DNA of 64,000 nt from Bordetella petrii (lineage in GTDB: Bacteria > Pseudomonadota > Gammaproteobacteria > Burkholderiales > Burkholderiaceae_B), in contig NC_010170.1 of assembly GCF_000067205.1 (NCBI RefSeq), positions 1,302,001 to 1,366,000 on the forward strand. Direction: 5' to 3'. Both the position numbers and the translations under genes were made by a program. The notes under the pieces are model-generated. The model made no database searches. It was given only the letters and a program-made list of their open reading frames with translations, and had not been told where the DNA came from. Shown here piece after piece: positions 60,311 through 64,000 of this stretch. The first letter of the stretch is position 1. Each line of letters opens with the position of its first letter.

Positions 60311-61197
60311 AGTACGCCTGGATCGAGCTTCACAGCCGACAATGGCCGGTGTCCCTGAGCTGCCAGGTGCTGGGTGTCAGCCCCAGCGGTTACCACGCGC
60401 GCAAGGTGCGGGATGTCGATACTGACCGACCGCGCCGACGCATCAGCAACGACGCTCTGCTGGTGCACATCAAGGCCGTGCACGCTGAATCCAAAGGCGA
60501 GTACGGCTGGCCGCGCGTGTGGAAGCAACTGCTGGTCCAGGGCATTCGCGTCAGCAAGGATCGTGTCCAGCGGCTCATGAAGCTGCACGGCATCAAGGCG
60601 AAGACCAAACGCCGGTTCAAGGTCACGACCGACAGCAAACACAGCCTGCCGGTCGCACCGGACCTGCTGCAACGAGACTTCTCTCCCGCGCGTCCCGACC
60701 AGGTCTGGACTACGGACATCACGTACATCTGGACGGACGAGGGTTGGCTGTTTCTGACCGTCATTCTCGACCTGTTCAGCCGTCAGGTGGTGGGCTGGTC
60801 GATGCAGCCGCACATGCGCACGGAGCTGGTGTCTGATGCGCTGCGTATGGCGTGGTTTCGCCGCCGTCCGCAAGCGGGCCTGATCCTCCACAGTGACCGT
60901 GGCAGCCAGTATTGCAGTCATGACTTCCAGGACCTGCTCAAGGGCTACGGCATGCGCAGTTCGATGAGCCGTCGAGGCAATTGCTGGGACAACGCACCGA
61001 CCGAGAGCCTGTGGGGATCGCTCAAGCGTGCACGCATCCTCGGCCAGCGCTTTGCAACGCGTCGCGAAGCGATGGACGAGGTAATCGACTGGTTGAGCTT
61101 CTACAATCATTCGCGCTTGCACTCGACGTTGGGCTACGTCAGCCCGATGCAATTCGAGCGGGACTGGTACGCCGCCCAGAACCAACGGGTGGCATAA
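60307..61197 (+). CDS. IS3-family transposase OrfB (DDE integrase core)
   Basis: 296 residues. The catalytic triad is Asp137 (TTDITY), Asp197 (HSDRGSQY) and Glu233 (APTESLWGSLK) with 35 residues between the last two, the classical D-D-35-E. An HTH_21-like N-terminal region precedes it. It looks intact, so the element may still be active. Confidence 0.94.
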   Translation: MKYAWIELHSRQWPVSLSCQVLGVSPSGYHARKVRDVDTDRPRRRISNDALLVHIKAVHAESKGEYGWPRVWKQLLVQGIRVSKDRVQRLMKLHGIKAKTKRRFKVTTDSKHSLPVAPDLLQRDFSPARPDQVWTTDITYIWTDEGWLFLTVILDLFSRQVVGWSMQPHMRTELVSDALRMAWFRRRPQAGLILHSDRGSQYCSHDFQDLLKGYGMRSSMSRRGNCWDNAPTESLWGSLKRARILGQRFATRREAMDEVIDWLSFYNHSRLHSTLGYVSPMQFERDWYAAQNQRVA

Positions 61198-62081
61198 TCT
61201 CGCTCAGTTAAGGGATCCGAAATTCGCGGGCAACGTCAGTCTATGGACTGATCCGCGCGCACTTCATTGCGCAGTTCATGCCCCACCACGAGTTCGATCG
61301 GACGGTCGCGCGATTGTCGGCGAACGGCCAATCGCTGCAGGCGAACGGCAAACAGGTGATCGTTCCGGGCTGGCGGCTCGCGCTGATCAACAGCGAACCC
61401 GAGACACAAGACGGCAAGGACGACGAACCCGCTCAGCGGAGCCAGATCCTGCCGCCTCTGAGCAAAGGCACCCGCTGCGGTGTCGAGCAGGTCGAGTTGA
61501 AGGCGCTGAAAACGATGCCGCCCAAGCCCTATACCCAGGGCGAATTGATCAAGGCCATGAAAGGCGTCGCCAAACTGGTGACCGACCCGCGGCTGAAGCA
61601 GAAACTCAAGGAGACGACGGGCATCGGCACCGAAGCCACGCGCGCCAGCATCATCAACGGCTTGCTCGGCCGGAGCTATCTGGTCAAGAAAGGCCGTTCC
61701 ATTCGCGCTTCGGATGCCGCGTTTACGCTCATTGACTCTGTGCCGTCCGCCATTGCCGATCCGGGTACGACCGCTGTGTGGGAACAGGCCCTGGACATGA
61801 TTGAAGCTGGCCAGATGACGCTGGACACGTTCATCGAAAAACAATCCATCTGGATCACGCAGTTAGTTCGGCAATACGGAAGTACCAGCTTGTCCATCAA
61901 GGTTCCCGAGGGACCGGCTTGTCCTGTGTGCGGCGCCGCGACCCGGCAGCGCACCGGCAAGACCGGCGTCTTCTGGTCATGTAGCCGTTACCCCGACTGC
62001 AAGGGCACCGTGGCGATCGAATCGTCCGGTGGCAAGCGTCCGGCCGCCCGCAAGCGGCGCGCACCCCGCAAGACGTCCTGA

Positions 62082-62634
62082 CGTCAGACACGTCCTGCCC
62101 ATACCGCGATTTCCAGCGGTTGTCAGGCATTGCCCCGCCAAAGGCGGGGTATCCCGAGCATGTCTCCGCCTTCTGCAAAGGCATGTTCCCCTCCAGCGGT
62201 TCGTGTCGCCGGAAGGGATGAAGGTGTTTTCCTGCCCGGTTGCGTAAACGCAGCCTGTTGATCTGCGATTTCTACGTCCGATCCGAAGGGTCTCCTGGCG
62301 CCTTGCGTGCGAAGCGCCAGGAGACCCTTCGGGGACGACGGTGTTCGATTCCGGTGCCCGCCGGTGAAACAACGGGTTCCTTTTGTGCGCGGATGTGCGC
62401 CGAACGATGCCGGCCCCAGCCACGAAACGGGTCGGGTGCGACCGCTGACACAGCGACAGGCTCATGACGACGGCCAGGTCCCTGCGACAGCCCACAGGTG
62501 GTTTCCTTGTCAGTCGCTGGAGGCATTCAGCCTCCAGCGCCCTGTTCCTCTCCTTCCTCGCTTCGCACCACCGCCGACCCCTTCGGTCGCGCGGCCATGG
62601 GCCATCGCGCCCCAACCAGAACAGGAGATGCGAC
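62082..62634. other. Gene-free region with two hairpins between topB and the C5 methylase gene
   Basis: Contains CCCCGCC-AAA-GGCGGGG (62133-62149), a 7-bp hairpin without a U-run 51 bp after topB, and a much longer perfect 19-bp inverted repeat at 62283-62301 and 62314-62332 with a 12-nt loop. The second starts with CCGAAGGGTCTCC. The plus frame open from 62464 is the 5' extension of the methylase frame. Confidence 0.6.
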
Positions 62635-63204
62635 ATGAACCATCCCAACCTTCAATACGGCAGCGTCTGCAGCGGCATCGAGGCCGTGAGCCTGGCCTGG
62701 AAACCGCTCGGCTGGCATCCGGCCTGGTTTTCGGAAATCGATCCGTTCCCGAATGCCGTACTCGCCCACCATTACCCCGACGTCCCCAACCTCGGCGACA
62801 TGACGGGGATCGCCGATCAGATTCTCGCCGGCACCGCGCCTGCGCCCGACATTCTGGTCGGGGGCACGCCTTGCCAGGCGTTCAGCGTGGCCGGTGCGCG
62901 CGGCGGTCTGTCCGACCCGCGTGGTGCCCTGACCCTCAAATACACGGAGCTTGCAAGTGCCATCGACCAGACCCGTCAGCAACAGCATCAACAGCCCTCG
63001 GTCATCGTCTGGGAAAACGTCCCCGGCGTCCTCTCCGACAAATCCAATGCTTTTGGATGCCTTCTGGGAGCACTGGCCGGCGAAAGCCGCGAACTGCAAC
63101 CAGCAGGGGCCAAATGGACGAACGCAGGTTGTGTGTCTGGACCCCGCCGCCGCATCGCGTGGCGGGTACTCGACGCTCAATTATGTGAAGCTCCACATAA
63201 TTGA
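62635..63204 (+). pseudogene. C5-cytosine DNA methyltransferase, 5' part (disrupted)
   Basis: 189 residues. SVCSGIEAVSLAWKPLGW is SAM motif I, GGTPCQAFSVAG contains the catalytic Cys (motif IV), and WENVPGVL is motif VI. The frame runs normally to GPRRRIAWRVLDAQ, where the family continues with a Y-F-G-x-P-Q-R-R motif VIII. Here a palindrome and a foreign stop (63202-63204) follow instead. The target-recognition domain and motifs IX-X are missing, so the product should be inactive. Confidence 0.88.
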
Positions 63205-63206
63205 GC
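63175..63206. repeat. Perfect palindrome at the insertion boundary
   Basis: GCTCAATTATGTG, a 6-bp spacer AAGCTC, then CACATAATTGAGC: 13-bp arms without mismatch, placed exactly where methylase homology ends. A second hairpin ACTGCG-TTATG-CGCAGT follows at 63218-63234. Such paired arms around a short spacer resemble core sites of tyrosine recombinases. Confidence 0.75.
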
Positions 63207-63287
63207 TTATGGATAGCACTGCGTTATGCGCAGTAACTGCACTCAGGCCCCAAAACTCAAACATCTCCCGAGCTATTGCTCAACATA

Positions 63288-63334
63288 ATCTCCGATGATG
63301 ATTTTCGTGGCATGTCGCCACGCAAATCGGAGAT
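63288..63334 (+). promoter_or_regulatory. Nested hairpin covering the integrase ribosome-binding site
   Basis: ATCTCCGAT (63288-63296) pairs with ATCGGAGAT (63326-63334), and inside it CGTGG pairs with CCACG. The GGAG ribosome site is in the right arm, directly before ATG 63335, so folding would limit translation. Confidence 0.5.
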
Positions 63335-64000
63335 ATGAGCATGAAGAACGGAAATGTCGTACAGGACACGGCTCGGCTGGTAGAAGAACTGACCGGGAAG
63401 CTGGAAGTGATGGGCTACAGCGGCGCCACTATCACCCGCCTTAATTCGATCTGGAGAAATCTGGTTCCCTATGCCAACGAGAACGCTTGCGGTGCGTTTT
63501 CGATGGAAGTGGCTCGCGAGTTCATCCAGAGCCACTATGGACACCGCCTTGATGACCCCGACGCTTCCCACAACATCCATCGGGCAATCCATCTTCTCAG
63601 CGACTTCCAACGGTATGGGACCGTTTTCAAGCAATCACACGCCACGTTGAAGGGTTTCACCAAATCCTATCGTCAAGTGTTCGAAGGCTTTCTGCAGCAC
63701 CTGTCCGCCCAAGGGGTTGCCCCTGGGTCGCTCCGCACGTGGCGAAGTCGGCTGTTTCGACTTGAGTATTTCCTGCTCCATCACGGCATTGAAGAATTCC
63801 GACTTATCCGGATTCAACACATCAACTCGTACATTGAGTCGTTGGCCGGATTCTCATCGAATACCGTCGGCTCGACGCTGCGGATTCTGAAGCAGCTCTT
63901 TCAGTACGCTTGCTCCAACGGATTTCATGTCGAGAGCTTCGACAACGCGATACCCATTGTCCGACGCCAAAGACGTCAGCGACTGCCAACAGTGTTCTCA
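63335..64000 (+). CDS. Tyrosine recombinase/site-specific integrase (partial)
   Basis: 222 codons, open at the window end. Residues about 100-190 form a SAM-like core-binding domain (FEGFLQHLSAQGVAPGSLRT, RIQHINSYIESL, STLRILKQLFQYACSNGF). The catalytic domain would lie further right, so R-H-R-Y residues cannot be checked. A preceding N-terminal domain of about 95 residues is like that of transposon-type (Tn554 or RIT) recombinases. It is the first gene of the element inserted in the C5 methylase gene. ATG 63341 is an alternative start. Confidence 0.85.
   Translation, partial: MSMKNGNVVQDTARLVEELTGKLEVMGYSGATITRLNSIWRNLVPYANENACGAFSMEVAREFIQSHYGHRLDDPDASHNIHRAIHLLSDFQRYGTVFKQSHATLKGFTKSYRQVFEGFLQHLSAQGVAPGSLRTWRSRLFRLEYFLLHHGIEEFRLIRIQHINSYIESLAGFSSNTVGSTLRILKQLFQYACSNGFHVESFDNAIPIVRRQRRQRLPTVFS

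Larger units (their letters stand above)
59957..61238 (+). mobile_element. IS3-family insertion sequence in topB
   Basis: 1282 bp. The ends TGAGCTTGCCCGC...GGATCCCTT and the reverse complement TGACGTTGCCCGC...GGATCCCTT share most terminal bases, including TGA and a TTGCCCGC block. A 3-bp direct duplication GTC flanks it (59954-59956 and 61239-61241). It carries orfA and orfB in the same orientation as topB. Confidence 0.93.
58772..62081 (+). pseudogene. topB: DNA topoisomerase III gene (topB) interrupted by an IS3-family element
   Basis: The ATG at 58772 follows GGGGAGG and opens LYLCEKPSQGKDIARVLG (TOPRIM). DADREGEMIAREI is the Toprim metal motif, and the catalytic Tyr319 lies in TTYPRSDSGYL. 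After codon 395 an IS interrupts the gene. Removing 59957-61241 restores one frame to 62081, giving 674 residues, a normal length for ICE TopB. The distal part ends with one zinc ribbon (CPVCG...CSRYPDC). As found, the product stops at 59959, keeping the active-site Tyr but losing the rest of the fold and the zinc ribbon. Confidence 0.92.

Noticed and set aside
63335..64000. Firm assignment to a RIT (recombinase-in-trio) element
   Set aside because: Only one recombinase gene is in the window; the second and third cannot be seen.

Overview
The window reads as a high-GC betaproteobacterial chromosome of the Bordetella/Achromobacter type (Alcaligenaceae). The reasons are four Bug-type periplasmic receptors without their own permeases, many LysR regulators, and tightly packed ATGA-overlapping catabolic operons. 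Two integrative-element ends are visible. They lie in the same orientation at tRNA-Gly-type sites and are separated by about 10.6 kb of ordinary-looking chromosome.

Region 1 (1-37484) lies on the inner side of a P4/ICEclc-type integrase (35333-37258) that abuts the 3' end of a tRNA-Gly gene, so it is probably the cargo of an integrative element whose other end is left of the window. It holds an acyl-CoA degradation operon (1-5762) and an enoyl-CoA hydratase; a decayed patch with an IS256 remnant and a broken EamA transporter (7306-8065); a cluster with a Bug receptor, GAF protein, LysR regulator, gamma-glutamyltransferase-family enzyme and CocE-type hydrolase (8194-16933); and a 15-kb minus-strand cluster (17091-32057). 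That cluster encodes a complete predicted 4-hydroxyproline route: epimerase, FAD-dependent D-amino acid oxidase, DapA-type deaminase and alpha-ketoglutarate semialdehyde dehydrogenase. It also has a pyrroline-2-carboxylate-type reductase, an imidodipeptidase-like amidohydrolase, an amino-acid ABC transporter, an MFS transporter and an AGCS symporter. A divergent GntR/FCD regulator faces it across two copies of a perfect palindrome. An XRE regulator and a LysR-type effector domain without DNA-binding domain sit just before the integrase.

Region 2 (37485-48128) is the chromosomal interval. It contains the intact tRNA-Gly, a DUF2478 protein with a methyltransferase, two glutathione transferases, a LysR regulator, and an IclR-controlled operon (Bug receptor, acyl-CoA synthetase, citryl-CoA-lyase-like protein, two SDRs). 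It ends in a tRNA 3' fragment followed by its own terminator, which is an attachment-site scar.

Region 3 (48129-64000) is the end of a PFGI-1-class ICE opposite its integrase: LysR, AlpA, ParA, HicA-like, ParB, DUF2857, STY4528-type replication protein, TIGR03761 protein, DUF3158, DNA methyltransferase, SSB, TopB and a C5 methyltransferase. Two later insertions damaged it: an IS3-family element in topB (3-bp target duplication) and a tyrosine-recombinase element in the C5 methyltransferase gene.

The most interesting non-coding structures are in Region 3. Inside the STY4528 gene is a lambda-ori-like arrangement (two perfect inverted DnaA boxes, four iterons, an A-rich tract). Just after that gene are four palindromes spaced 100, 100 and 99 bp apart, which look like a partition or other cis-acting site.
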